The notes beneath the pieces were generated by a model. The model did no database searches, was not told where the DNA came from, and saw only the letters and a list, made by a program, of their open reading frames with translations. Made by a program: the position numbers and the translations under genes. From Faecalibacterium prausnitzii (GTDB lineage Bacteria > Bacillota > Clostridia > Oscillospirales > Ruminococcaceae), in NCBI GenBank assembly GCA_004558805.1, contig SFDE01000016.1:1-64000 (forward strand): a DNA stretch of 64,000 bases, written 5' to 3'. Position 1 is the stretch's first letter; every line of letters starts with the position of its first letter. This document shows positions 1-7,754 of the stretch, one piece after another.

Positions 1-142
1 CGGTTTTCTTTGCGGTTTCTTCCAGTCTTTCTTTCGGGTGCTCTTTCCGGCAGCTTTCTGCAGGCGGAAACGGTGCGATCTGTGCACTTTTCTCTTCTGC
101 CTCTACCCCCGGGGAAACCAAAAGGCTCAAGGCGGGCAGCAC

Positions 143-171
143 TTGCGGTTTACGGCAGAGTGCGTTATATT
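143..171 (+). promoter_or_regulatory. Promoter of the coaX-like gene
   Basis: A -35 box TTGCGG (143-148) and a -10 box TATATT (166-171) are separated by 17 bases, 42 bases before the coaX start codon. Bases 1-142 hold no gene I can support. Confidence 0.6.
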
Positions 172-213
172 ATATATACATTATAAAGCACCGAGAAAGG
201 AGTCTTTTTCTTT

Positions 214-990
214 ATGATCCTCACCGTCAACATCGGCAACACCCACATCACGGTAGGCGGCTACGAACAGAACACCCTGAAGTTCTGCGGACGGCTGCAC
301 TCCGACCCCTGTACCACCGCCGATGAATACGCCATCGGGCTGGTCAGTCTCCTTTCTCTCCACGGTGCATCTCCAGAACAGATCGAGGGGGGCATTCTGG
401 GCAGCGTGGTGCCGGTGCTGACCGGGCAGGTGCTGAAGGCGTTGCACACCCTGTGCCGGGTGCGGATCCTGACCGTGGGTCCCGGGCTTAAAAGCGGCAT
501 CAAGCTGCGGCTGGACAACCCCGCCCAGCTGGGAGCCGAGCTTTTGTGCGGTGCCGTTGCCGCCCTGGGAGAGTGCGGTGGTCCGCTGGTGGTGATCTCG
601 GCAGACACCGCCATTTCTATGATGGCGGTGAACGACCGGCAGGAGCTGGTAGGCGGCGTGATCCTGCCGGGTCCCCAGCTGTCTCTGGATGCACTGGTAA
701 AAAAAACCGCACAGCTGCCCCAGATCGATCTGGCGGCAAAGACGCCGGACTCCATCCTGGGCAAAAGCACCTCTGCCTGTCTGGAGAACGGTTTCGTTCT
801 GGGCACCGCAAGTCTGCTGGATGGACTTGCCGCCCGTTTCTGTGCCGAACTGGGCGCACAGACTGCATTCTATGCCACCGGAAGCCTGCCGCTGGCGATC
901 CGGAACGCCTGCCGTACCCCCATCCAGTACCGGGAGACCCTGATCACCGACGGTTTGTACCGGATCTGGCTGCGAAACCGAAAAGGTTGA
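214..990 (+). CDS. coaX: Type III pantothenate kinase-like protein (CoaX family)
   Basis: This 258-residue protein has CoaX length and layout. The family phosphorylates pantothenate in the first step of coenzyme A synthesis in the cytoplasm. The N-terminal phosphate motif, the middle GGxIxPG segment (GGVILPG) and the following ALxxxTAxLP segment are recognisable. Several family residues are changed. The first motif is VNIGNT instead of DxGNT (Asn6). The usual GADR is GAEL (Glu109, Leu110). The usual VDxGTATT is ISADTAIS. The ATG follows AAAGGAG at good spacing. It is monocistronic and followed by tRNA-Arg. Family membership is clear, but kinase activity is uncertain because the changed positions belong to ATP/metal and catalytic motifs. 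Confidence 0.85.
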   Translation: MILTVNIGNTHITVGGYEQNTLKFCGRLHSDPCTTADEYAIGLVSLLSLHGASPEQIEGGILGSVVPVLTGQVLKALHTLCRVRILTVGPGLKSGIKLRLDNPAQLGAELLCGAVAALGECGGPLVVISADTAISMMAVNDRQELVGGVILPGPQLSLDALVKKTAQLPQIDLAAKTPDSILGKSTSACLENGFVLGTASLLDGLAARFCAELGAQTAFYATGSLPLAIRNACRTPIQYRETLITDGLYRIWLRNRKG

Positions 991-1000
991 AGAATTTCGT

Positions 1001-1029
1001 TTGCATTTTGCGCTCCGTTGTGTTATACT
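1001..1029 (+). promoter_or_regulatory. Promoter of tRNA-Arg
   Basis: TTGCAT (1001-1006), a 17-base spacer and TATACT (1024-1029) end 30 bases before the tRNA. Confidence 0.7.
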
Positions 1030-1059
1030 ATGTTGTGCCCACTTGAGGGTACAGCATAT

Positions 1060-1136
1060 GCGATCGTAGCTCAGCTGGATAGAGCGTTCGGCTCCGACCC
1101 GGAAGGCCAGAGGTTCGAATCCTCCCGGTCGCACCA
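1060..1136 (+). tRNA. tRNA-Arg (anticodon CCG)
   Basis: A full cloverleaf can be drawn. The acceptor stem GCGATCG pairs with CGGTCGC, the D stem is GCTC/GAGC, and the anticodon stem TTCGG/CCGGA holds the loop CTCCGAC. The T loop is TTCGAAT. CCA is encoded at 1134-1136. The anticodon CCG reads CGG arginine codons. Confidence 0.95.
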
Positions 1137-1138
1137 AA

Positions 1139-1175
1139 GGACCGCTGCACAGGTTTTGTGCGGCGGTCCTTTTTT
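1139..1175 (+). terminator. Terminator of tRNA-Arg
   Basis: A 13-bp stem starting GGACCGC has a 5-base loop and is followed by six T. Confidence 0.85.
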
Positions 1176-1291
1176 GTACGAAAAGCAAATATTTCCGGAA
1201 GCCCAGAACGCAAAACCGGGTGGAAAGCACACCACTTTCCCGGCAAAAGCATCCCCGGAGAAGAGAGGTACAAATTTTTATGGAATCCATC

Positions 1292-1319
1292 TTGCAAAAG
1301 CGGCGCTGTGCCTTATAAT
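1292..1319 (+). promoter_or_regulatory. Promoter of the first MATE gene
   Basis: TTGCAA (1292-1297), a 16-base spacer and TATAAT (1314-1319). Confidence 0.65.
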
Positions 1320-1376
1320 AGAGGCTGTGCCCCGGTGTGCGCGGGCACGGTGTTTAGGCAAAAGGAAAAAGAGAAT

Positions 1377-2741
1377 ATGAAATCAACTACCAAAACTCTG
1401 ACAGAGGGACCTCTCGCCAGACAGATCCTGATGGTCAGCCTGCCGCTGATGCTTTCCAACCTGCTGCAGGTGTTGTTCAATATGTCGGACGTTGCCGTTG
1501 TGGGACGATTTGCCGGCTCCACTGCTCTGGGCGCAGTAGGTTCCACCAGCATCCTCGTCACCCTGTTCACCGGTTTTCTTATTGGTCTGAGCAACGGCAT
1601 CAATGTGCTGGTGGCACGTTTTTACGGTGCCCGTCATCCCCGGGATGTGGAAAAGACCATGCACTCCGCCGCCATCGTCAGTCTTATCTCCGGCGTGGTG
1701 CTGCTGTTCGTCGGTCTGCTGGGTTCCCCCTTCATGCTGCGGCTGCTGAATACCAAGGCAGACCTGCTGCCCGGTGCCATCCTCTATCTGCGGGTCTATT
1801 TCCTCGGCATGCCGGCGCTTGCGCTGTACAACTTTGGCAATGCAGTGTTCAGCGCCATCGGGGATACCAAAAAGCCCCTGACCTACCTGTCCATCGCCGG
1901 TGGACTGAACATCGTGCTGAACCTGTTTTTTGTCATCGTCTGTGATCTGGACGTGGTGGGCGTGGCGCTGGCAAGCGCCATTTCCCAGTGCCTCTCTGCA
2001 TGGCTGATCCTGCGTGCCCTCACAAAGGTGCAGGACTGCTATGTACTGGACCTTAAAAAGCTGCAGCTGGATCCCGCCATGACCCGGAGCATTCTGGAAC
2101 TGGGGCTGCCGGCAGGCTTCCAGAACGCCATTTTTGCCATTGCAAACCTGTTCATTCAGGCAGGCGTCAACTCCTTTGACTCTCTCATGGTAAAAGGCAA
2201 CTCCGCCGCCGCCAACGCCGATGCCCTGATCTACGACTGCATGGCAGCGTTCTACATGGCGTGTGCCAGCTTTATGAGCCAGAACTACGGTGCAGGCAAG
2301 CCGGAACGGGTAAAGAAGAGCTACTTCATCGGTCTGGGCTACTCCTTCGGCGTAGGGCTCGCTCTGGGGGCAGCGTTGTTCTTCTGCGGTCCCACCTTTC
2401 TGGCGCTGTTCACCACCGAAAGCGCCGTTATTGACGCCGGCATGAAGCGGATCGCCGTGATGGCGTTTGCCTATTGCATCTCTGCCTTTATGGACTGTAC
2501 CATTGCCGCCTCCCGGGGGCTGGGCAAGACGGTGGTGCCCACCATCATCGTGGTGATGGGCTCCTGTGTGTTCCGGGTGATCTGGGTGTACACCATCTTT
2601 GCCCACTTCCACAGCATTCCGGCGCTGTACCTGCTGTATCCCTGCAGCTGGACCCTTACCGGCATTGCGGAGATCCTGTACTTTGTCCATTGCTACAAAG
2701 AAGCCATGGCGATCTTCCACAAGATCAAAGCCGCTGCATAA
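1377..2741 (+). CDS. MATE family efflux transporter (copy 1)
   Basis: This 454-residue integral membrane protein has the twelve-helix, two-half layout of the multidrug and toxic compound extrusion family. These carriers expel cationic drugs or metabolites in exchange for Na+ or H+. The N-terminus reads GPLARQILMVSLPLMLSNLL and is followed by DVAVVGRFAG, typical of the Clostridia MATE branch. The second half starts near ILELGLPAGFQNAIF. The ATG at 1377 was chosen over upstream starts because it follows AAAAGGAAAAAGAG and lies 58 bases behind a TATAAT box. It is monocistronic. The substrate cannot be told from sequence. Confidence 0.9.
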   Translation: MKSTTKTLTEGPLARQILMVSLPLMLSNLLQVLFNMSDVAVVGRFAGSTALGAVGSTSILVTLFTGFLIGLSNGINVLVARFYGARHPRDVEKTMHSAAIVSLISGVVLLFVGLLGSPFMLRLLNTKADLLPGAILYLRVYFLGMPALALYNFGNAVFSAIGDTKKPLTYLSIAGGLNIVLNLFFVIVCDLDVVGVALASAISQCLSAWLILRALTKVQDCYVLDLKKLQLDPAMTRSILELGLPAGFQNAIFAIANLFIQAGVNSFDSLMVKGNSAAANADALIYDCMAAFYMACASFMSQNYGAGKPERVKKSYFIGLGYSFGVGLALGAALFFCGPTFLALFTTESAVIDAGMKRIAVMAFAYCISAFMDCTIAASRGLGKTVVPTIIVVMGSCVFRVIWVYTIFAHFHSIPALYLLYPCSWTLTGIAEILYFVHCYKEAMAIFHKIKAAA

Positions 2742-2748
2742 CATACAA

Positions 2749-2787
2749 GAGAAGCCTGTCGGGCGTGCCCGGCAGGCTTCTCTTTTT
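2749..2787. terminator. Bidirectional terminator between convergent genes
   Basis: A 15-bp stem (GAGAAGCCTGTCGGG and its complement) is followed by TTTTT on the plus strand. It lies between the MATE gene and the convergent gene ending at 2789. Confidence 0.8.
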
Positions 2788-2788
2788 A

Positions 2789-3805
2789 TTACTGGTACTG
2801 ATGATTCAGGAACATTGCCTTGATGAGCACCACCTCATCGTATTCCTCCTGCTCCACCTGCACGTCGGCGTTCAGCTCCTTCAGGCGCGCTTTGACTGCT
2901 TCCAGTGCCTCGGGCACGGTGACGGCACGGCCCTCCTCCACGGCGTCGGTCATCTGCTTGAGCACCACAGGGTGGGCATACCAGCTGGGCACCGGGAAGG
3001 CGCCATGGGGATAGTGCTTTACATAGTCCGCCATGGCAGCCTCTGCCTTCTCCGCACGCTTCATGATGGCGTTGTTGTTATTGTGGGCAGTGGGCAGCAT
3101 ATTGTAGCTGGAAAACAGGAAGATGGCGGCAAAGCCGAACAGGGCAAAGTAGATGCCGTAATTGCCGGTGTGGCTGAACACGGAATACAGACCGTAGGCC
3201 GCAGCCGCAACGCCCAGCACAAAGATCGCCAGCGCCACATAGCGGTACACCGGTTTGCTTTGCAGCTGCGCACGCTTGCGGCGCTGGGCAGCGCTCAGCT
3301 CGGCGGAAAGCTCCGGCTTTGCCTCCAGATACTCCTTTGCCTTTTGCAGCACCGAGACGCTGTGACGTGCCTCATCGGACAGCTCCGGCAGCTTCCGTGC
3401 CGCCTTCTCCTCCGCCTTCTTCTGCAGCGCCTGCTCACCGGCGGCGCTCAGCAGATGCAGCTGCGGCTGCTCCTTCGCCAGCACCTCCAGCAGCTTGTCC
3501 ACATCCCGCTCGTCCTTGAAGTTGCACTGCTTCTGCTTGCCGCCGTCGTACTCCACCACCAGATACGCCATGGAGGCAAACACGCCCTTGCCGGAAAAGC
3601 CGCCGGAGCTCATGGCGACCCGCTTGAATACCCGGCTGATGCTGCCGTAAGGCAGATAATAGCGGCGGTCGATGTAAAAGCTGTTGAGGTACAGCGCCTT
3701 TTTGCCCACGCCGCAGGGACCGATTTTGCGGCAGGACTTTTTGTCCTGTTCCAGCTCCTGTTTATCCAGACGGGCAAGACCCAGCTGTGCAGGTTTGAAG
3801 ATCAT
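2789..3805 (-). CDS. Hypothetical protein with two membrane helices
   Basis: I do not recognise this 338-residue protein. Residues 1-100 look soluble and compact, with two Cys (CRKIGPC) near the start. Residues 100-180 are charged and probably helical. Two hydrophobic helices lie at about 189-210 and 217-236 and are joined by a short loop. The last 100 residues are soluble and acidic. The pattern suggests a membrane-anchored protein with both ends on one face. The N-terminal part resembles a PH-like or stress-sensing module only in a general way. The start follows AAGGAAGGG at good spacing. It is monocistronic, between convergent and parallel neighbours unrelated in function. Confidence 0.8.
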   Translation of the reverse strand: MIFKPAQLGLARLDKQELEQDKKSCRKIGPCGVGKKALYLNSFYIDRRYYLPYGSISRVFKRVAMSSGGFSGKGVFASMAYLVVEYDGGKQKQCNFKDERDVDKLLEVLAKEQPQLHLLSAAGEQALQKKAEEKAARKLPELSDEARHSVSVLQKAKEYLEAKPELSAELSAAQRRKRAQLQSKPVYRYVALAIFVLGVAAAAYGLYSVFSHTGNYGIYFALFGFAAIFLFSSYNMLPTAHNNNNAIMKRAEKAEAAMADYVKHYPHGAFPVPSWYAHPVVLKQMTDAVEEGRAVTVPEALEAVKARLKELNADVQVEQEEYDEVVLIKAMFLNHQYQ

Positions 3806-3921
3806 AGAAGTTCCCTTCCTTGCTTTTTATTTTTCTATATTTTCCCACCGTCGGCAGGGAAATGCAAGCCCTATTTGGGGCGGAGACCGCCGCAAAGCTC
3901 CGGCATGCTCCATAAACAACA

Positions 3922-3957
3922 GCGCCCGCCGCTGCACGGAAGGACAGCGGCGGGCGC
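3922..3957 (-). terminator. Terminator of the CstA-family gene
   Basis: A 13-bp GC-rich stem (GCGCCCGCCGCTG and its complement) on the minus strand is followed by a T-rich but interrupted run. Confidence 0.6.
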
Positions 3958-3988
3958 ATGAGATCGGATAGACTATGCTGTCGGCACC

Positions 3989-5494
3989 TTATGCTTTCTG
4001 GGAAGCGTTATGCTTCTTGGTAGCAAAGAGGAACAGAGCCAGCATTGCAATGGCAAAGACGATGCCGATGGGGTAAGCAACGGCGGTGTTGTAAGCCACC
4101 AGCTTGCCGTCTGCATAGGTGTTGATCATCTTGCCCAGGCACTCGGGAGCCAGCACGAAGTAGGTGCAGGACACAGCGCTCATGAAGGTAGCGGGCACAG
4201 CGGTGATCCAGAAGTTCTTCTTCTCCTTGAACAGGTACATGGAAGCAGCCCACAGAACGATCATGGCAAGAGTCTGGTTGGTCCAGCTGAAGTAACGCCA
4301 GATGACGGTGTAGTTGATGAAGCCCAGTGCGTTGCCTACGCCCAGGAAGGCGCCAACGCCCAGCACGGGGATGCAGAGCTTCAGGCGGTTTACGTAGCTG
4401 TCCTGATCGATCTTGAGCCAGTCGGCAAGAGTCAGACGAGCAGAACGGAAGGCGGTATCACCAGAGGTGATGGGGCAGATGACGACGCCGATCATGGCAA
4501 GAGCCACGCCGACCTTGCCCATGGTCTGCAGGCAGACATCGTAGATGGCAGCAGACTGACCAGCCTTCAGGATCTCAGCCAGACCGACCATCTTGCCATC
4601 GGTGACGGTGTACAGTGCGCAGCCAGCAGCAGCCCAGATCAGAGCGATGATGCCCTCGGACACCATAGCGCCGTAGAATACGAAGTGACCCTGCTTCTCA
4701 CTCTTCATGCAGCGAGCCATCAGAGGAGACTGAGTGGAGTGGAAGCCGGAGATAGCACCGCATGCCACGGTGATGAACATGAAGCTCCAGATCGGAGTGT
4801 TGGAGGGGTGCATGTTGCTGAAGTTTGCCCAGATCTCGGGGATGGTGTAAGCGGGGTTGGTAAAGATACCAAAGATAACGCCCACAGCCATGATGATCAG
4901 GCAGATGCCGAACAGAGGGTAGATCTTACCGATGATGGCATCGATGGAGATAAAAGTAGCGATGAAGTAGTACACCAGAATGATGATCAGCCAGAACAGG
5001 GTGGTGGTCAGCATACCGGACATACCGCCGTTCTTGCACAGGGTAACGATCAGACCGGCAGGACCCACTGCAAACACGGTACCGACCATGATCAGCAGCA
5101 CCACAGAGAACACACGCATGATGTTCTGCATCACAGGGCCCAGATACTTACCGGTGACCTCAGCGATGGATGCGCCTTCGTTGCGCTCGCTCATCATGCC
5201 GGAGAAGTAGTCATGTACGCCGCCGGCAAAGATGGTACCAAAGGTGATCCACAGGAACACCACGGGGCCCCACAGAGCACCCTGCAGTGCACCAAAGATG
5301 GGTCCCAGACCAGCAATGTTCAGCAGCTGGACCAGAAACAGCTTCCACTGGGGCATCACAACGTAGTCAACGCCATCGTTGATGCGCACAGCAGGAGTTT
5401 CGCGGTCGTCCGGTCCAAAGGTGTTGTCCACGATCTTACCGTAGACAAAGTAGCCTACGATCAGAAGCGCCAGACAGAGTAAGAAACTAATCAT
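3989..5494 (-). CDS. cstA: CstA-family carrier (carbon starvation / pyruvate-peptide transporter)
   Basis: This 501-residue protein is almost wholly membrane helices. It carries family signatures: a first helix ending GYFVYGKIVDN, then the LNIAGLGPIFGALQGALWGP block, GGVHDYFSGMMSERNEG and TSGDTAFRSARLTLAD. CstA/BtsT carriers take up pyruvate or small peptides in carbon-poor conditions. The length matches the shorter Firmicutes members. The ATG follows AAGGGAGG. Its leader holds two inverted repeats. A LysR-type gene lies directly upstream on the same strand and may regulate it (inference). The substrate is not decided by sequence. Confidence 0.92.
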   Translation of the reverse strand: MISFLLCLALLIVGYFVYGKIVDNTFGPDDRETPAVRINDGVDYVVMPQWKLFLVQLLNIAGLGPIFGALQGALWGPVVFLWITFGTIFAGGVHDYFSGMMSERNEGASIAEVTGKYLGPVMQNIMRVFSVVLLIMVGTVFAVGPAGLIVTLCKNGGMSGMLTTTLFWLIIILVYYFIATFISIDAIIGKIYPLFGICLIIMAVGVIFGIFTNPAYTIPEIWANFSNMHPSNTPIWSFMFITVACGAISGFHSTQSPLMARCMKSEKQGHFVFYGAMVSEGIIALIWAAAGCALYTVTDGKMVGLAEILKAGQSAAIYDVCLQTMGKVGVALAMIGVVICPITSGDTAFRSARLTLADWLKIDQDSYVNRLKLCIPVLGVGAFLGVGNALGFINYTVIWRYFSWTNQTLAMIVLWAASMYLFKEKKNFWITAVPATFMSAVSCTYFVLAPECLGKMINTYADGKLVAYNTAVAYPIGIVFAIAMLALFLFATKKHNASQKA

Positions 5495-5573
5495 ACCAGA
5501 AACCTCCCTTTGATTTCAGACCGCCGGGTCTTTCCGTTCCACCCGGTGGTCCTTACCAATCTCTGGCACTATG

Positions 5574-5600
5574 TTAACACTTTTTTCATAAACGTGTTAA
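5574..5600 (-). promoter_or_regulatory. Inverted repeat in the cstA promoter region
   Basis: TTAACAC (5574-5580) and its exact complement GTGTTAA (5594-5600) are separated by 13 bases, 80 bases before the cstA start. On the minus strand the same stretch can be read as TTAACA, an 18-base gap and TAACAT, so operator and promoter may overlap. Confidence 0.5.
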
Positions 5601-5619
5601 TATTTTTCTGGTATGGTTC

Positions 5620-5639
5620 CTATATCAAAAAGTATATAG
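5620..5639 (-). promoter_or_regulatory. Second inverted repeat upstream of cstA
   Basis: CTATAT (5620-5625) and ATATAG (5634-5639) flank an A-rich centre. The size and AT-rich dyad fit a LysR-type binding site. That reading is an inference from the adjacent LysR gene. Confidence 0.4.
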
Positions 5640-5822
5640 TTCCATAATCTTTCCAACGGCTGTCGGAAATCTTTTTGCGTGTCATCGTCCTATTCCAAAA
5701 AAATCGCCGTTTTTCCTCTTTCCGGGAACGGTCAAAGGGACGTCGCCAAACTTTTTCATCCTTTTTTGTGCAGATTGCTTAATTATGAAGAAACTTCTTT
5801 CCAAAATGCAATTTCGTTGTGC

Positions 5823-5865
5823 AAAAACCGCCTGCTGTTCCTTTTAACAAAGAATGGCAGGCGGT
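5823..5865 (-). terminator. Terminator of the LysR gene
   Basis: The 9-bp stem ACCGCCTGC/GCAGGCGGT is followed by five T on the minus strand. It separates the LysR transcript from cstA. The rest of the 5495-5901 gap is AT-rich and holds the cstA control region. Confidence 0.75.
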
Positions 5866-5901
5866 CCTGTTTCCTATTCCTTTCTTATATAGCCCGGCAG
5901 A

Positions 5902-6819
5902 TCACCGCAGGGTCAGCGCCGCCTGCCGGTGCAGCAGCCGCACAAGCTCCTGTTCCTCCGGGCGCAGACTGCCCTTGTCCGGGTAGACCAGCACATCCCG
6001 CATCCGCTGACGCTGGGCAGGGCACTTTTTCAGCACCAGATGATACTGTTCCAGTGCCCGCTGGGGCATAGGGGAGGACCACATATAGGCGGTGGGCAGA
6101 TTTTGCAGGATGGAGAACTGGCTGCACCGCTCATAGACGTGGACCCGGCGGTTGGCGTTGACGTGCCAGCGCAGCCCGCTGCCCTCGTCTCCCGGCAGCT
6201 GAAAGTCGTCGTAGAGGATCTCGGTGTAGTCGTTGAGCTGGGCGATATCGGTGATTTCCCTCCGTGCCAGAGGGCTTTCCCGGTTCACCAGCAGCTGGTA
6301 CTCAAATTCCATCACCGTCTCCCGGTGCAGACCCCGTCGGGAGCAGTAGTGGGCATAGTAATCCTCGTCCTCCTCGGCGTACCGCAGTACCGCCAGATGA
6401 TATCCCCGCCGCAGCACAAAATCCAGCGCCTCCATGGAGCTGCTCTCCCGGATGTGCACCCGCAGCTGTTCTCCTTCCGCTGCCTGCTTGAGAAAATCCA
6501 CCACTGCATAGGAGGCATAGGTGGCGTGGGGCAGTGCTACCCGCAGCTCCGCACAGCTATTCTGCTTCTGACGGGCATCCACATCCAGACGGTCCACCTC
6601 CTGCAGCACCCGCTGTGCCTGCTTGATGAAGCGCCGTCCCTGCTCCGTGGGGATCATGCCCGTGGAGGAACGTTCAAAGATCCGGATGCCGTACTCCTCC
6701 TCCAGATTTTTCAGCGCCTTGCTTACATTGGGCTGCGCCGCATACAGCTGTTTTGCCGCCGCACTGACCGAGCCCCACTTCATGATCGCCACCAGATAAC
6801 GCAGTTCCGTAATATTCAT
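5902..6819 (-). CDS. LysR family transcriptional regulator
   Basis: This 305-residue protein opens with a LysR winged helix-turn-helix (MNITELRYLVAIMKWGSVSA, then AAKQLYAAQPNVSKALKNLE). It continues into a co-inducer binding domain from about residue 90. It should bind DNA as a tetramer and respond to a small molecule. It is divergent from the phosphoglycerate-mutase-like gene, with back-to-back promoters, and lies upstream of cstA. Both are candidate targets (inference). Confidence 0.9.
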   Translation of the reverse strand: MNITELRYLVAIMKWGSVSAAAKQLYAAQPNVSKALKNLEEEYGIRIFERSSTGMIPTEQGRRFIKQAQRVLQEVDRLDVDARQKQNSCAELRVALPHATYASYAVVDFLKQAAEGEQLRVHIRESSSMEALDFVLRRGYHLAVLRYAEEDEDYYAHYCSRRGLHRETVMEFEYQLLVNRESPLARREITDIAQLNDYTEILYDDFQLPGDEGSGLRWHVNANRRVHVYERCSQFSILQNLPTAYMWSSPMPQRALEQYHLVLKKCPAQRQRMRDVLVYPDKGSLRPEEQELVRLLHRQAALTLR

Positions 6820-6849
6820 TGCCGGTCTCCCTATCCAAAAAGTAGCTTT

Positions 6850-6879
6850 ATTCTAACAATTCTCTGCCCCCGCTGTCAA
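6850..6879 (-). promoter_or_regulatory. Promoter of the LysR gene
   Basis: On the minus strand TTGACA (6879-6874), an 18-base spacer and TAGAAT (6855-6850). Its -35 box lies 10 bases from the divergent promoter at 6890. Confidence 0.7.
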
Positions 6880-6889
6880 GGCGCAGCAG

Positions 6890-6918
6890 TTGACGCTGCC
6901 ATCTCCGGCGTTTATAAT
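6890..6918 (+). promoter_or_regulatory. Promoter of the phosphoglycerate-mutase-like gene
   Basis: TTGACG (6890-6895), a 17-base spacer and TATAAT (6913-6918). Confidence 0.75.
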
Positions 6919-6978
6919 AGGGTCATTCCGGTCTCTGCATTCAGGAAAGTATTATACGTTATTATAAAAGGAGTCGTT

Positions 6979-7731
6979 ATGGGATCCATCTACCGTGTTG
7001 TGCGCATTGAAGAACAAATGTACGGCTGCGAAGAGCTGCCTGCCGGACAGCCGGTGCTGTGTGACGTCCTGCTGCGGGACGCCGCCGGGGCAGAGCGCAC
7101 CCTGCCCTACCCGGACAAAGAACTGACCCGCCTTGGGATCAACGAGGGGGATGCGGTGGAGCTTGCCGGAGAGGACACCTTGCAAAAGGCACCCCACCGG
7201 CTCTATTTCACCCGCCACGGGGAGACGGTGTGGAATGTGGAAAACAAGATCTGCGGCATGACCGACAGTCCTCTGACCCCCCGGGGGCAGCAGCAGGCGC
7301 AGGAACTGGGGGAGGCGGTGCGCCGCAGCGGCGCTCCCATTGACCGGATCCTCTACTCTCCTCTGTCCCGCGCCGCCGACACTGCCAAAGCCATCGCTGA
7401 CGCCACCGGCATCCCTGCCCAGTGCGAGCCACTGCTCCGGGAGCAGTGCTTTGGCAGGTACGAGGGCACGCCCCGGGACGGTGCAGAGTTCCAGATTTCC
7501 AAGACCCACTTTGCAGACCGCTATTCTGGCGGCGAAAGTATGATGCAGCTGGCGCAGCGGATCTACAACCTGCTGGACCGGCTCCGTGCCGACACCGGGA
7601 CCACCTACCTGCTTGTGGCACACAACGGCATCGCCCGGGTGGTGGAGTCCTATTTTCGAGATATGACCAACGAGGAATACGCCGCCGCCGGCATCAAAAA
7701 CTGCGAGCTGGTGGAATACCACTTTGAATGA
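6979..7731 (+). CDS. Histidine phosphatase family protein (phosphoglycerate mutase-like)
   Basis: This 250-residue protein has a phosphohistidine phosphatase domain from about residue 72. The nucleophile motif is LYFTRHGETVWN. It is followed by GMTDSPLTPRGQQQA, a middle YSPLSRAADTA and a C-terminal VAHNGIARV that supplies the second histidine. A roughly 70-residue N-terminal extension of unknown role precedes it and is not part of ordinary GpmB/CobC proteins. Such enzymes remove phosphate from sugar phosphates, nucleotides or cobalamin precursors, and sequence alone does not decide. The ATG follows AAAGGAG. The second MATE gene starts 23 bases downstream, so the two may be cotranscribed. Confidence 0.88.
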   Translation: MGSIYRVVRIEEQMYGCEELPAGQPVLCDVLLRDAAGAERTLPYPDKELTRLGINEGDAVELAGEDTLQKAPHRLYFTRHGETVWNVENKICGMTDSPLTPRGQQQAQELGEAVRRSGAPIDRILYSPLSRAADTAKAIADATGIPAQCEPLLREQCFGRYEGTPRDGAEFQISKTHFADRYSGGESMMQLAQRIYNLLDRLRADTGTTYLLVAHNGIARVVESYFRDMTNEEYAAAGIKNCELVEYHFE

Positions 7732-7754
7732 TTCTTCCCCGGAAAGGACCTTTT

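Noticed and set aside
1177..1290. Riboswitch in front of the first MATE gene
   Set aside because: The folded part lies upstream of the best promoter, so it would not be in the transcript, and no known aptamer motif was seen.
5679..6071. Plus-strand open frame of 130 residues upstream of the LysR gene
   Set aside because: It runs through the cstA leader, the LysR terminator and into the LysR coding sequence. There is no ribosome site.
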